From contig JAVDCA010000017.1 of the NCBI GenBank assembly GCA_030848545.1, positions 92,567-156,566 on the forward strand: a stretch of DNA of 64,000 nucleotides, read 5' to 3'. Each line of letters opens with the position of its first letter. Position 1 is the first letter of the stretch. Below the pieces are notes generated by a model. That model saw only the letters and a program-made list of their open reading frames with translations. It made no database searches and was not told the DNA's origin. Shown here piece by piece: positions 9,783 through 20,631 of this stretch. Source of the stretch: Astrobacterium formosum. GTDB lineage: Bacteria; Pseudomonadota; Alphaproteobacteria; Rhizobiales; Xanthobacteraceae. The position numbers were made by a program, and so were the translations under genes.

Positions 9783-10751
9783 TCACGACTGGACGATGCG
9801 GCCGATCAGCGCCTTGGCCCCGGCGTCGTCGGCGAACTCATTTCTGAGTACGGCGGCGCGGGAGACGAATGGCGCCTTGTCCGGATGCGTGAAGGTCACC
9901 CCCATGGCGACGCATTTCGCCCGCGCGTCGACTTCGAACGTCTCCCACAGCTCGTTCATGCGCCGGTACGAGGCGCGCGCCGCCGCCTTCACGATCTGCT
10001 GTTCGGCCGGCGTGAAGCTCGCCCAGCGGGCCGCTGCGCAGAGGAATACGTCCGGCACCATGGTGTGCTCGTCGAACGAATAGTACTTCACAACTTCACC
10101 GTGACGGCCGACCACGAGTGCCCCGATGGAGTTCTCGGCACCGTCGACGATGCCGGCCCGCAGCGCGTTGTAGACGTGCTCCCAGGCGAGCGCGACGCCC
10201 TCGGCGCCGAACACCTGCATGAGACGGTGCATGGTGGGCGAAGGCTGGATGCGGATCTTCAAACCCTTGAGATGGTCCGGATGATCGATGGGCCGGCCGG
10301 CGTAGAAGCTGCGCGACCCGGCCTCGTAATAGGTGAGGCCGACGAGGCCCTTGCCCGCCGTCGTGGCGAGGATGGCATCGCCCACCTCGTTTTCCACCAC
10401 GGTGCGCCAATGGGCGCGGTCGCGGAATACAAAGGGCAGGTTGAACACCCGATAGGTGGGCTCGATGCGCTCCATCACGCTCGCGGACGCCTTGACGAAG
10501 TCCAGCTTGCCGGCCTGCGCCTGCGCCAGGAGATCGATTTCCTGGCCGATGACGCCGTCGGGAAAGATGGTGCATGTGAGGGCGCCGCCCGAACGGGCGG
10601 CGAGCTCGTCGGCGAATCCCTGCATGGCCGTATGCACCGGATGGCTGGTCGGCAGGCCATGCCCGATCCGCAGGCGCACGGCCTGAGCGCGCGCCACCGC
10701 CGGGCAGGCCAATGCGGCGCCGCCGAGCACGAGCGCGCGGCGCCTGGTCAT
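9783..10751 (-). CDS. TRAP transporter substrate-binding protein (DctP family), orphan
   Basis: The 322-residue protein starts MTRRRALVLGGAALACPAVA, a twin-arginine-like or Sec signal peptide. A start five codons earlier (10766) is possible. The mature part shows DctP family features: IGHGLPTSHPVHTAMQGF, EIDLLAQAQAGKLDF, and the conserved arginine stretch LKGLKIRIQPSPTMH that normally salt-bridges a carboxylate ligand. It would act in the periplasm feeding a sodium-driven TRAP permease. No dctQ or dctM gene is near, so it either uses a permease elsewhere or serves as a stand-alone ligand-binding protein. It is convergent with the diguanylate cyclase gene, only 16 bases apart. Confidence 0.9.
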   Translation of the reverse strand: MTRRRALVLGGAALACPAVARAQAVRLRIGHGLPTSHPVHTAMQGFADELAARSGGALTCTIFPDGVIGQEIDLLAQAQAGKLDFVKASASVMERIEPTYRVFNLPFVFRDRAHWRTVVENEVGDAILATTAGKGLVGLTYYEAGSRSFYAGRPIDHPDHLKGLKIRIQPSPTMHRLMQVFGAEGVALAWEHVYNALRAGIVDGAENSIGALVVGRHGEVVKYYSFDEHTMVPDVFLCAAARWASFTPAEQQIVKAAARASYRRMNELWETFEVDARAKCVAMGVTFTHPDKAPFVSRAAVLRNEFADDAGAKALIGRIVQS

Positions 10752-10926
10752 TGCGGCGCATGGCATTTCCTGCCCCCTGTCCGCTTCGCGGCCCGCGCCT
10801 CCCCAGGGCGGGCCATTCCCCAGACCCCTACTGTAGCATGCGCTCGCGCCGACGGGCGATACAAGGGCGCGTGATGATCAAGATAGCGGCGCGAACGGGC
10901 GCAGGACACCGGCGGAGTGCCGCCGT

Positions 10927-11814
10927 TCATCGCATCCTTCGCACCAGTCGCAGCACGTCCGGCCCAAAGCTGTTCACCACCAGGCCGACGAGCACAGCGC
11001 CGCTGGCGAGAACCTGCGGGAGCGTCAGTTTCTCGCCGAGGAGGAGCCAGGCCGAGCCCATGCCGACGATCGGCACCATCAAGGGCAAGGGCGCCACTTT
11101 CCAGATGGAATGGCGGGCGATCAGCCATGCCCACAGGCTGTAGCCCACGAGGCTGGCGCCGAGCGACAGGAAGGCGACGACGCCGGCGAGTTTCAGCGTC
11201 GGATGGGCGAGGCTCGAGGCGATGCGTGGCCCACCCTCGAGGACCAGCGAGGCGAGGAGAAACGGCACGACGGGGACGATCGCACTCCAGGCGATCAGGC
11301 TCAGCGCGCGGGTCGGCCCGATCGCCTTGTTGACCACATTGCCGGTGGCCCAGCACAGGGCGGCACAGAGCGTCAGGGCGAACCCCGGCAGGGTCGCGGC
11401 CTGGCCGCCGGTGCTGGCGACGACGAGGCCGACGAGGCCTGCAAGCGCGATCAGGATGCCGGCGAAATTGTGTGCCTGCATGCGCTCGCCGAACACGACC
11501 GCCGACAAAGCGAGCGTCATGAAGGCCTGCGCCTGCAGGACCAGCGAAGCGAGCCCGGCCGGCATGCCGGCATGGATGGCGGAAAACAGGAAGGCGAACT
11601 GGCCGAAACCGATCGTGAGGGCGTAAGCCGCGACCAGCCGCAGTGGCACCTGCGGACGCGGCACCAACAGGACTGCTGGAAAGGCCACAAACAGGAAACG
11701 CAACGCGCCGAGGAGGAGCGGCGGCACGTCGTCGACGCCGAGCCGGATGGCGACGAAGTTCAAGCCCCACACGGTGACGAGGAGGAGCGCGGCGAGCCGA
11801 TCGAGGAGAGGCAT
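10927..11814 (-). CDS. EamA/DMT-family transporter
   Basis: This 295-residue inner-membrane protein has about ten hydrophobic helices arranged as two EamA repeats. It starts MPLLDRLAALLLVTVWGLNF, the usual N-terminal helix of DMT exporters, and retains the repeat hallmark PAGLASLVLQAQAF near residue 84. It resembles the E. coli EamA (YdeD) cysteine/O-acetylserine exporter branch. Export of amino acids or related metabolites is likely but unproven. It stands alone, with its own promoter region toward the EVE gene. Confidence 0.9.
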   Translation of the reverse strand: MPLLDRLAALLLVTVWGLNFVAIRLGVDDVPPLLLGALRFLFVAFPAVLLVPRPQVPLRLVAAYALTIGFGQFAFLFSAIHAGMPAGLASLVLQAQAFMTLALSAVVFGERMQAHNFAGILIALAGLVGLVVASTGGQAATLPGFALTLCAALCWATGNVVNKAIGPTRALSLIAWSAIVPVVPFLLASLVLEGGPRIASSLAHPTLKLAGVVAFLSLGASLVGYSLWAWLIARHSIWKVAPLPLMVPIVGMGSAWLLLGEKLTLPQVLASGAVLVGLVVNSFGPDVLRLVRRMR

Positions 11815-12038
11815 GGGGTCCGGGGCGGGCGGCGGCAGGAACGGCGCGACCTTATGGCACGCGCGGACGCCGGCGGCCAGGGCGCGCAGGAAGGGCGCGC
11901 AAGAGCCGCGACCGCCCCCCGGCCGTCATCGCGAGTCAGGCACCGGCCTTTGGCAGGCCCAGGCGGGATGAAACTGGCGTCCAGGGCTCGCAATGCACTA
12001 CAAACTGCACCGTGACGCGACTGGAAGGAAGCACATCC

Positions 12039-12461
12039 ATGGCCTATTGGCTGATCAAGTCCGAGCCGGACGTGTGGTCGTGGGACGACCAGGTCGAGGC
12101 CGGCCCGAAGGGCACCGCCTGGACCGGGGTGCGCAACCACGCCGCCAAGCTCAACCTCATGGCGATGAAGAAGGGCGACCGCTGTTTCTTCTACCACTCC
12201 AATGTCGGCAAGGAGATCGTCGGCGTCGCCGAGGTCGTCCGCGAGGCCTATCCGGACCCGGAGGCCAAGCCCGGCGAACCGTGGGTGGTCGTCGACGTCA
12301 AGGCTCTCGCCCCGATGCCGAAGCCGGTCGGCCTCGCCGCCGTCAAGGCGGAGCCGAAGCTGGACGGCATGGCGCTCATGAAGCTGTCGCGGCTGTCGGT
12401 TCAGCCGGTGACGGCCGCGGAATGGAAGACCGTCTGCAAAATGGGCGGGATAAAGGAATGA
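12039..12461 (+). CDS. EVE domain protein
   Basis: The 140-residue protein is a single EVE domain: MAYWLIKSEPDVWSWDDQ at the start, WTGVRNHAA, then KKGDRCFFYHSNVGKEIVG in the middle. A GGAAGGA ribosome binding site precedes the ATG at 12039. EVE domains bind modified bases in DNA or RNA in an aromatic cage and are part of the PUA-like fold. Stand-alone copies of this length are common in alphaproteobacteria and resemble human THYN1. The cellular role is not settled; reading of modified DNA is a proposal for the family. No restriction or modification gene is adjacent. Confidence 0.92.
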   Translation: MAYWLIKSEPDVWSWDDQVEAGPKGTAWTGVRNHAAKLNLMAMKKGDRCFFYHSNVGKEIVGVAEVVREAYPDPEAKPGEPWVVVDVKALAPMPKPVGLAAVKAEPKLDGMALMKLSRLSVQPVTAAEWKTVCKMGGIKE

Positions 12462-12625
12462 CAGGGTTGCGATTTTTCACACAAATAACGTGATCGGATG
12501 GGAAGCCCACCACGTAGCCCAGAACAGGCGGCACAGGCCCGAACCGGCCCACGAATTGCTCGCTTGACCCATTGCACCGATGTTTTCGACCCCCGCAGGT
12601 GTGTGACGCGTCCCGAGAGGTCACC

Positions 12626-13054
12626 ATGTCGTTGTCCGCCGTCAATTTTTGGGCCGTTCTCGCTGCCGCCGTCGCGGCCTGGCTTGCAGGGACCGGCTAC
12701 TACACCGTCCTGGCGGAGCCATGGGCAAGGGCACTGGGCACCAATACGGACCATCTGCGCCGGGAACGGGCCGCCAGAGCCGGCACGCTCGCGGCCTGGT
12801 TTCCGTTCCTCCTGGTCTTCGTCGCCGAACTCGTGATGGCGTTCGTCCTGGCCGTCCTGATGAGGGAGATGGACATCACCGGCCCGCGCGGCGGCGCCCT
12901 CACGGGCGCCCTGGCATGGCTCGGCTTGGTGGCGACCACCAACGCGGTCGCGAACATGTTCGCCGACCGAAAGATCATGCTCACCATCATCGACACCGGC
13001 CACTGGCTCCTGGCCTTGCTGGTGATGGGTGGCGTCCTGGGCTGGTTCGGCTAG
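12626..13054 (+). CDS. DUF1761 membrane protein
   Basis: This 142-residue protein has four predicted membrane helices: residues about 7-27, 55-77, 87-107 and 115-137. The N-terminal helix with GTGYYTVLAEPWARALG and the internal ALAWLGLVATTNAVANMFADRK match the DUF1761 family. The ATG at 12626 follows AGAGGTC. The function of the family is unknown. It sits between the EVE gene and acs without a clear operon link. Confidence 0.85.
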   Translation: MSLSAVNFWAVLAAAVAAWLAGTGYYTVLAEPWARALGTNTDHLRRERAARAGTLAAWFPFLLVFVAELVMAFVLAVLMREMDITGPRGGALTGALAWLGLVATTNAVANMFADRKIMLTIIDTGHWLLALLVMGGVLGWFG

Positions 13055-13242
13055 GCGTCCGGCCTTCGCGGAAAGCGCCCGAACGGCTGGCGCCAGGCGG
13101 CCCCGCTCCTCCCCCTAAAGTGTGACAATCGACGCCTTGTGGGGTCTCCCGCCGCCGAAGCATAATGGCTGCTGAGGAAACACCCCCGGTTATCGCGGTT
13201 TGAGAGCGCCCCACCGAAGGCGCCGCGCGTGGAGGAAGCGAG

Positions 13243-15204
<1,962 letters not shown>

Positions 15205-15209
15205 GAGCT

Positions 15210-15370
15210 TGAACATCCCTCCCCTGAAAGGGGAGGGTCCGCCCGAAGGGCGGGGGTGGGGTCACGCGGCGCAAACCAAAACTGCCGGTGCAAGAGGTGA
15301 GGCCAAGAGCCCCCACCCGGCGCCTTCGGCGCCACCCTCCCCCGCGCAATAGCGCGGAGGAGGGATTGCG
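15210..15370. repeat. Composite palindromic intergenic repeat, copy 1
   Basis: The element of about 160 bases begins GAACATCCCTCCCCTGAAAG and ends GCGCGGAGGAGGGATT. It is built from stacked hairpins (CCCTCCCCTGAAAGGGGAGGG, GGCGCCTTCGGCGCC and CCCGCGCAATAGCGCGG among them). A second copy at 29543-29700 keeps the outer parts almost unchanged while the central 50 bases differ. Both copies lie between convergent genes, after acs and after purH. Confidence 0.85.
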
Positions 15371-15395
15371 CGGTGGATGTGGCTAGGATGTGGAC

Positions 15396-16733
15396 TCACG
15401 CGGCGCGGTGAATCCAGTCGCGGCGGCGGGGGCGGCCGTAGACGGTCGCGAACACGTGCGCGACCTCGCGCTGCAGCCGCCGCAATTCCCGCTCCAGGCC
15501 CTTGAGATCGTCGGCCCCGGTGGCGGTTACCAGCGTCGCGGCGAGTTCTTGCGCCATCTGGCGCGGCTCGGTCTGCGCCGAGACTTTCTGGATCTGCGTC
15601 ACCGCCCCGTAAAGCCGCAGCGCCTCGGCGATCAGCCGCGCATCGGCGGCCGAAAGGGCCTTGGCGCGCCGCAGTACCGAGATGGCGCGTGCGCAATCGT
15701 TGATGGGCTTGCGGGCGAATGCGGACGTGTTGGCGAGGATCAGGCCCTGGACGATGAAGTCGATGTCCATCAGTCCGCCCGCCACCTCCTTGAGGTCCCA
15801 CACCCGGCGGCAGGCGCCATCCTCCTGCATCAGTTCGCGCGTGAAGGCGACATCCGGGCGCACGTCGCGGAGCGCCGTCGTGGCGACCACCGCCTGTCGC
15901 AGCGCCGCCTCGACCTCGGCGACGAAACCGGGATCGCCCGCCACCACCCGGGCGCGGGTCAGTGCCATCGCCTCGAAGGCCAACGCCTCGGTGGCGAAAT
16001 AGCCGGTGAGATCGGCGAGCCGCGTCGCGAGCGGCCCCTTCGAACCCCACGGGCGCAGGTCGACGTCGACGTCGAACATCGGACCGTGGCCGAAATCGCA
16101 GGCCAGCGCCGCAAACACGCGTTGCGCCAGATGAGCGTAGTACTGTGCCGCCGTGAGCCGCAGCCCGCCATCGCACACCGACGCCGGATCGTCGACTTCG
16201 TAGACGAACAGGAGATCGAGATCGGATGTGGCGGTCGCGTCGCGGCTGCCATACCTGCCGAGCGCCACCATGGCGTGGCGGCCACCCGGTACGCGCCCGT
16301 AGTGAGCGGCGAAATCCTGCTCGCAGGCGCGCAGCACCGCGGTGACGACCGCGTCGGCGAGCGTCGCGTAGATGCGGCCGGCGTCCGCTGCCGGCAGCCG
16401 GCCCAGCACCAGACCGGCGTCGACGAAACGCTTGCGGTCGCGATAGAGATCGTGGACTTGGCGCAGGAACGTGCCGAAGTCGCTGGCCGCGGCCTTGTCG
16501 AGGCCGCGCACGAAGTTGGCGTTGGCCGCATCGCCGAAACGGCGATCGAAGTGGTCGAGACGGCCCGTATGGCCCGCGAAGGCTTCGGCGACATGCGGCG
16601 CGAGGCGCGCCAGGATCGCGAGCGGCGCCTCCTTGCGGCGGCGGACGCGCTGCTCCGGCTCCTGAGCAGGTACGGTCACAACAGCGTCCGTGACCGAAAC
16701 CAGTTTGATCCCCTTGGTCCCCGCACGCCCCAT
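15396..16733 (-). CDS. GlnE-like nucleotidyltransferase, single catalytic half
   Basis: The protein, 445 residues from the ATG at 16733 (GGAG nine bases upstream; a GTG at 16817 is possible), matches only the C-terminal adenylylating half of GlnE. The nucleotidyltransferase motif GRYGSRDATATSDLDLLF (about 159-176) keeps the catalytic Asp pair. VDVDLRPWGSKGPL (about 222-235) and DLKEVAGGLMDIDFIVQ (about 313-329) match the conserved second and third blocks. Full GlnE has two such halves and about 950 residues, whereas here the N-terminal half is absent and an unrelated gene lies upstream. It may adenylylate glutamine synthetase or another target, or be a paralogue of a complete glnE elsewhere. 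It does not look decayed. Confidence 0.8.
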   Translation of the reverse strand: MGRAGTKGIKLVSVTDAVVTVPAQEPEQRVRRRKEAPLAILARLAPHVAEAFAGHTGRLDHFDRRFGDAANANFVRGLDKAAASDFGTFLRQVHDLYRDRKRFVDAGLVLGRLPAADAGRIYATLADAVVTAVLRACEQDFAAHYGRVPGGRHAMVALGRYGSRDATATSDLDLLFVYEVDDPASVCDGGLRLTAAQYYAHLAQRVFAALACDFGHGPMFDVDVDLRPWGSKGPLATRLADLTGYFATEALAFEAMALTRARVVAGDPGFVAEVEAALRQAVVATTALRDVRPDVAFTRELMQEDGACRRVWDLKEVAGGLMDIDFIVQGLILANTSAFARKPINDCARAISVLRRAKALSAADARLIAEALRLYGAVTQIQKVSAQTEPRQMAQELAATLVTATGADDLKGLERELRRLQREVAHVFATVYGRPRRRDWIHRAA

Positions 16734-17096
16734 CACGCCACACTCCGCAACAACCGTCCGTCCGGCTTCGACGGCAGAATGGGGCGACGAAAGTAAAGAG
16801 CACCTGACCGCCACCACGCCACCCTGGCGTCGATGCGGCTAACCTCAACGCGGTACTAACGCGCGCCGGCCGTGCCACATGGCCTAATACTATCCTAACG
16901 AGCGCCCACACCGCCGGCCGCCGGTTGCCGTCCGCACGGATCGCCCCCAGGTGTTGCGCCGCCGTGACACGGTGGTGTCCATTTACGATCTTTGCAGCTT
17001 TGGGATGAGCGCCCACCCGCCTCCGCGTATGCTCATGGACGCGAAGAACGCGCGCGAAACGCGGCATATGAAACGCGGCACGGGGGCACGAGGGCA
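16734..17096. other. Divergent intergenic region, no gene seen
   Basis: About 360 bases lie between the GlnE-like gene and the L,D-transpeptidase gene, which point away from each other. It includes AT-richer stretches near 16890 and 16985 that could hold promoters. I see no RNA gene or strong hairpin. Confidence 0.4.
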
Positions 17097-17606
17097 ATGC
17101 GCAGCATCCGTCTCATACCGGCGGCCGTCGCGGCCGTGTATCTCATCATGCCGGCGGCACCGACGGCGGCGCGCGAAGCAATCGCCTTCCAGGGCGGCTA
17201 TTCGGCCGGCACCATCGTGGTGAAGACCTCCGAACGCCGGCTCTATCTCGTGCTCGGCGACGGCCGGGCGCTGCGCTATCCGGTCGGTGTCGGCCGGGCC
17301 GGCAAATCCTGGGCGGGCACCACACAAATCGACGGCAAATACATCCGGCCGGCCTGGTCGCCGCCGGCGGAAATCAGGCGCGACAAGCCCTCGCTGCCCG
17401 AAGTCATCCCGGGCGGCAGCCCGCGCAATCCCATGGGGGCTGCGGCAATGACGCTCGCCGGCGGCGAATACGCCATCCACGGCACCAACGTGCCGTCCTC
17501 CATCGGCGGCTTCGTGTCCTACGGCTGCATCCGCATGTACAACGCCGACATCATGGATCTCTACGAACGCGTCGGCGTGGGGACGACCGTGGTCGTGACG
17601 CGGTAG
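17097..17606 (+). CDS. L,D-transpeptidase (YkuD domain)
   Basis: This 169-residue protein has a signal peptide (MRSIRLIPAAVAAVYLIMPA, cleavage near TAAREA) and a YkuD catalytic domain with the active-site histidine in AIHGTNVP (His128) and the catalytic cysteine in SYGCIRM (Cys144). The spacing agrees with the family. It should act in the periplasm on peptidoglycan, forming 3-3 cross-links or attaching proteins such as Braun-type lipoproteins or outer-membrane beta-barrels; which one cannot be told. Start chosen at 17097 because the signal peptide begins there. It is convergent with the cytochrome bd operon. Confidence 0.92.
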   Translation: MRSIRLIPAAVAAVYLIMPAAPTAAREAIAFQGGYSAGTIVVKTSERRLYLVLGDGRALRYPVGVGRAGKSWAGTTQIDGKYIRPAWSPPAEIRRDKPSLPEVIPGGSPRNPMGAAAMTLAGGEYAIHGTNVPSSIGGFVSYGCIRMYNADIMDLYERVGVGTTVVVTR

Positions 17607-17635
17607 ACGGAGCGGAATCTCCCCCTGCACCGTCA

Positions 17636-17712
17636 GGGCCGGGCTTGTCCCGGCCATCCACGTATTCGTTGCGGCAAGCAAGGCGTGGATGCCCGGCACA
17701 AGGCCGGGCATG
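17636..17712. repeat. Intergenic imperfect palindrome
   Basis: GGCCGGGCTTGTCCCGGCC-ATCCACG near the left and CGTGGATGCCCGGCACAAGG near the right form a long imperfect inverted repeat. The wording is that of a common dispersed repeat in Hyphomicrobiales. It sits between two convergent units and could terminate both. Confidence 0.65.
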
Positions 17713-17745
17713 ACGAAGGAGGCGTTTGTCTCCCTAGACGACGGT

Positions 17746-17853
17746 CTACTGCTCGATCGTCTCGTCCGGCAGATACTGTTCGTGCCAGAGCGCGTTCAGG
17801 ATGCCGCAGCCGCAGGCGAAGCCCACGCCGAGAACCCAGGTGAAGTACCACAT
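17746..17853 (-). CDS. cydX: Cytochrome bd small subunit CydX
   Basis: A 35-residue reading frame lies 10 bases after the cydB stop. It starts MWYFTWVLGVGFACGCGIL and ends LPDETIEQ. The single membrane helix beginning with aromatic residues, followed by a short polar tail containing HEQYLPDE, is the CydX/CbdX hallmark. CydX packs against CydA and stabilises the haems of the bd oxidase. At 108 bases it is easily missed by automatic gene finding; its position and wording make the call strong. Confidence 0.92.
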   Translation of the reverse strand: MWYFTWVLGVGFACGCGILNALWHEQYLPDETIEQ

Positions 17854-17863
17854 GGCGTGACCC

Positions 17864-19015
17864 TCAATAGAAGTTGCCGGACTTGGTTTCGATCTGCCGC
17901 GCCGTCACGGCGCCGCGCAGCACGCGGAAGACGAACGACGTGTAGGCGAGCACGATGGGCAGGAAGATCAGCGTGCAGATCAGCATCACGAACAGAGTGA
18001 GCCGGCTCGACGAGGCGTCCCACACCGTCAGGCTGGCATTGGGCATGAGGCTCGACGGCATCAGGAACGGGAACAGGCTCACGCCCGCCGTCGCGATGAT
18101 GCCGAAGATGCCGACGGCGCTCATCACGAAGGACAGGCCGGCCTTGCCCGCCTTCACGAAGGCGAGCGCGGCGAGCGGACCCGCGATGCCGAGCACAGGC
18201 GCGAGCATCATCCAGGGATAGGCCTTGTAGTTGGCGATCCACTGGCCGGGAGCACGCACGACCGTCTTGAGCAGCGGATTGGACGGACCATCGGTCGCGG
18301 CCGCAACCGTGATGGCATAGCCATCGAGAACGAACGCGACCCAGACACCGGCGAGGCAGAACAGCGCCACGGTGACGAGCGCGCCGAGGCGCGCATAGGC
18401 GACCGCGCGCTCCTTGACGGGACCCGACGCCTTGACGGTCAGGTAGATGGCGCCGTGGGTGGTCAGCATGGCGGCAGACACGAGGCCGCACAGCAGGCCG
18501 AACGGATTGAGGAGTTCGAACAGGCCCGAGCCCTCGTAGACGATGCGCAGATTGTCGTCGATGCGGAACGGCACGCCCAGGAACAGATTGCCGACCGCGA
18601 CCCCGAACACGAGGGACGGAACGATGCCGCCCGCCGTCAGCGTATAGTCCCAGAAGCCGCGCCAGCGCGGATCGGCGACCTTGTTGCGGAACTCGAACCC
18701 GACCGGGCGCAGGATCAGGGTCACCAGCACCAGGAACATGGCGATGTAGAAGCCCGAGAACGAGGCGGCGTAGATGAGCGGCCAGGCGGCGAAGATGGCG
18801 CCGCCGCCGGTGATCAGCCAGACCTGGTTGCCGTCCCATACCGGACCGATGGTGTTGATGGCGACGCGGCGCTCGATGTCGTTTCGCGCCACATAGGGCA
18901 GGAGCGCGGCGACGCCGAGGTCGAAGCCGTCCATGATGGCGAAGCCGATCAGCAACACGCCGAGAAACAGCCACCAGATCAGGCGCAGGATTTCATAGTC
19001 GACCGGAATGGACAT
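17864..19015 (-). CDS. cydB: Cytochrome bd ubiquinol oxidase subunit II
   Basis: The 383-residue membrane protein starts MSIPVDYEILRLIWWLFLGV and carries the family signature PVWDGNQVWLITGGGAIFAAWP (about 55-76) within eight or nine hydrophobic helices. Length matches CydB. It forms the heterodimeric quinol oxidase with CydA and lies 8 bases downstream of cydA, followed by cydX. The complex oxidises quinol and reduces oxygen to water at low oxygen, and resists inhibitors of haem-copper oxidases. No cydDC assembly genes are in the window. Confidence 0.96.
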   Translation of the reverse strand: MSIPVDYEILRLIWWLFLGVLLIGFAIMDGFDLGVAALLPYVARNDIERRVAINTIGPVWDGNQVWLITGGGAIFAAWPLIYAASFSGFYIAMFLVLVTLILRPVGFEFRNKVADPRWRGFWDYTLTAGGIVPSLVFGVAVGNLFLGVPFRIDDNLRIVYEGSGLFELLNPFGLLCGLVSAAMLTTHGAIYLTVKASGPVKERAVAYARLGALVTVALFCLAGVWVAFVLDGYAITVAAATDGPSNPLLKTVVRAPGQWIANYKAYPWMMLAPVLGIAGPLAALAFVKAGKAGLSFVMSAVGIFGIIATAGVSLFPFLMPSSLMPNASLTVWDASSSRLTLFVMLICTLIFLPIVLAYTSFVFRVLRGAVTARQIETKSGNFY

Positions 19016-19023
19016 GGTTCACC

Positions 19024-20589
19024 TCACTCGGCCGGAACGGCGGCGGGTTTTGCGGATGCGCCCACGAGGCCGAGCGCGACGGCCGGACCCATGAGGATGT
19101 ATTTGCGCATCAGTATGACTTCGACGACGAGCATCGCCGAATAGAAGGCGACGAAGCCCGTCAACGTGAATACCACCTGGCCGGCGGAAAGCGACGACAC
19201 GCCCAGGAAGGTCGGCAGAATGCCGTCGATCGCCCACGGCTGGCGGCCGTATTCGGCCACGTACCAGCCCATCTCGACGGCGATCCACGGCAGCGGCATC
19301 GACACCAGCATGAGCTTGAGGAGCCAGGTCCTCGAGAAGTCGCGACGGGACGCGTACCAGAACACGGTGCCGGTGAGGGCGATGAAGAAGAAGCCGAGAC
19401 CGACCATGATCCGGAAGGTCCAGAACAGCGGCGCGACGTTCGGCACCGTGTCGTTCGCCGCCTTCTTGATGGTCGCCGCATCGGCGGTGCGCGGATCGTC
19501 CACATAGCGCTTGAGCAGGAGCGCATGGCCGAGATCGCCGCCGCGGAGCTCGAGCTCCTTGCGGGCCGCCATATCGCCGCGGTTCTTCTTGAGCTTTTCC
19601 AGCGCGTCGTAGGCGAGCAGCCCATTCTTGATGCGCATCTCGGCGCGGATGACGAGGTCGTCGATGCCATCGAGCTTGCCGGAGAAGGAGCGCGTCGAGA
19701 TCAGCCCGAGCAGCCACGGGATCTTGACCTCGTAGTGGACCTCACGCTTGTCCTGATCGGGAATGCCGATGACGGTCAACCCTGCCGGCGCCGGCTCGGT
19801 CTTCCACATCGCCTCCATGGCGGCAAGCTTCATCTTCTGGTTTTCGGAGACCGTGTAACCACTCTCGTCGCCGAGCACGACGACGCAGATGGAAGATGCA
19901 AGGCCGAACGCCGACGCGACGATAATGGATCGGGTCGCGAACGCCTTGTAGCGGCCGGAGAGGAGGTAGAAAGCCGAGATGGAGAGGACGAAGATCGTCC
20001 CGGTGACGTAACCGGCGCCGACCGTGTGCACGAACTTGGCCTGCGCGACCGGATTGAACAGGAGTTCCCAGAACGAAGTGAGCTCCATCCGCATGGTGTC
20101 GGGATTGAAGACGGCGCCGATCGGATTCTGCATCCACCCGTTGGCGATCAGGATCCACAGGGCCGACAGGTTGGAGCCGATGGCGACCAGCCAGGTGACG
20201 CTCAGATGGCCGAGCTTCGACATCCGGTTCCAGCCGAAGAAGAACAGGCCCACGAAGGTCGATTCGAGGAAGAACGCCATCAGGCCCTCGATGGCGAGCG
20301 GCGCCCCGAAGATGTCGCCCACATAGTGCGAGTAGTAGGCCCAGTTGGTGCCGAACTGGAACTCCATGGTGATGCCGGTCGCGACCCCCATGGCGAAATT
20401 GATGCCGAACAGCTTGCCCCAGAACTGGGTCATGTCGCGCCAGATCTCGCGGCCGGTCATCACATAGACGCTCTCCATGATGGCGAGCAGGAAGGACAGG
20501 CCGAGCGTGAGCGGCACGAACAGGAAGTGATAGAACGCCGTCATGGCGAACTGCAGTCTCGCCAGGGCCACGGGATCGAAATCCAACAT
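19024..20589 (-). CDS. cydA: Cytochrome bd ubiquinol oxidase subunit I
   Basis: This 521-residue protein matches E. coli CydA in length, including a long quinol-binding Q-loop between about residues 250 and 380. Visible haem ligands are the N-terminal histidine in AFYHFLFVPLT (His21), the histidine in AKFVHTVGAGYVTG, and the methionine in FWTFRIMVGLGFF. The glutamates of the proton path lie in EGLMAFFLESTFVG. It holds haems b558, b595 and d in the inner membrane. An FNR/FixK-like box upstream of the preceding small gene fits induction at low oxygen. Confidence 0.97.
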   Translation of the reverse strand: MLDFDPVALARLQFAMTAFYHFLFVPLTLGLSFLLAIMESVYVMTGREIWRDMTQFWGKLFGINFAMGVATGITMEFQFGTNWAYYSHYVGDIFGAPLAIEGLMAFFLESTFVGLFFFGWNRMSKLGHLSVTWLVAIGSNLSALWILIANGWMQNPIGAVFNPDTMRMELTSFWELLFNPVAQAKFVHTVGAGYVTGTIFVLSISAFYLLSGRYKAFATRSIIVASAFGLASSICVVVLGDESGYTVSENQKMKLAAMEAMWKTEPAPAGLTVIGIPDQDKREVHYEVKIPWLLGLISTRSFSGKLDGIDDLVIRAEMRIKNGLLAYDALEKLKKNRGDMAARKELELRGGDLGHALLLKRYVDDPRTADAATIKKAANDTVPNVAPLFWTFRIMVGLGFFFIALTGTVFWYASRRDFSRTWLLKLMLVSMPLPWIAVEMGWYVAEYGRQPWAIDGILPTFLGVSSLSAGQVVFTLTGFVAFYSAMLVVEVILMRKYILMGPAVALGLVGASAKPAAVPAE

Positions 20590-20631
20590 CGAATCGTCCT
20601 TTCATTCCGCGGCACGGTCGTCCGCGGCCGA

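Noticed and set aside
15262..17097. A 611-codon minus-strand frame overlapping the GlnE-like gene
   Set aside because: It is another frame of the same strand with an Arg/Gly-rich product; only the frame 15396-16817 carries nucleotidyltransferase motifs.
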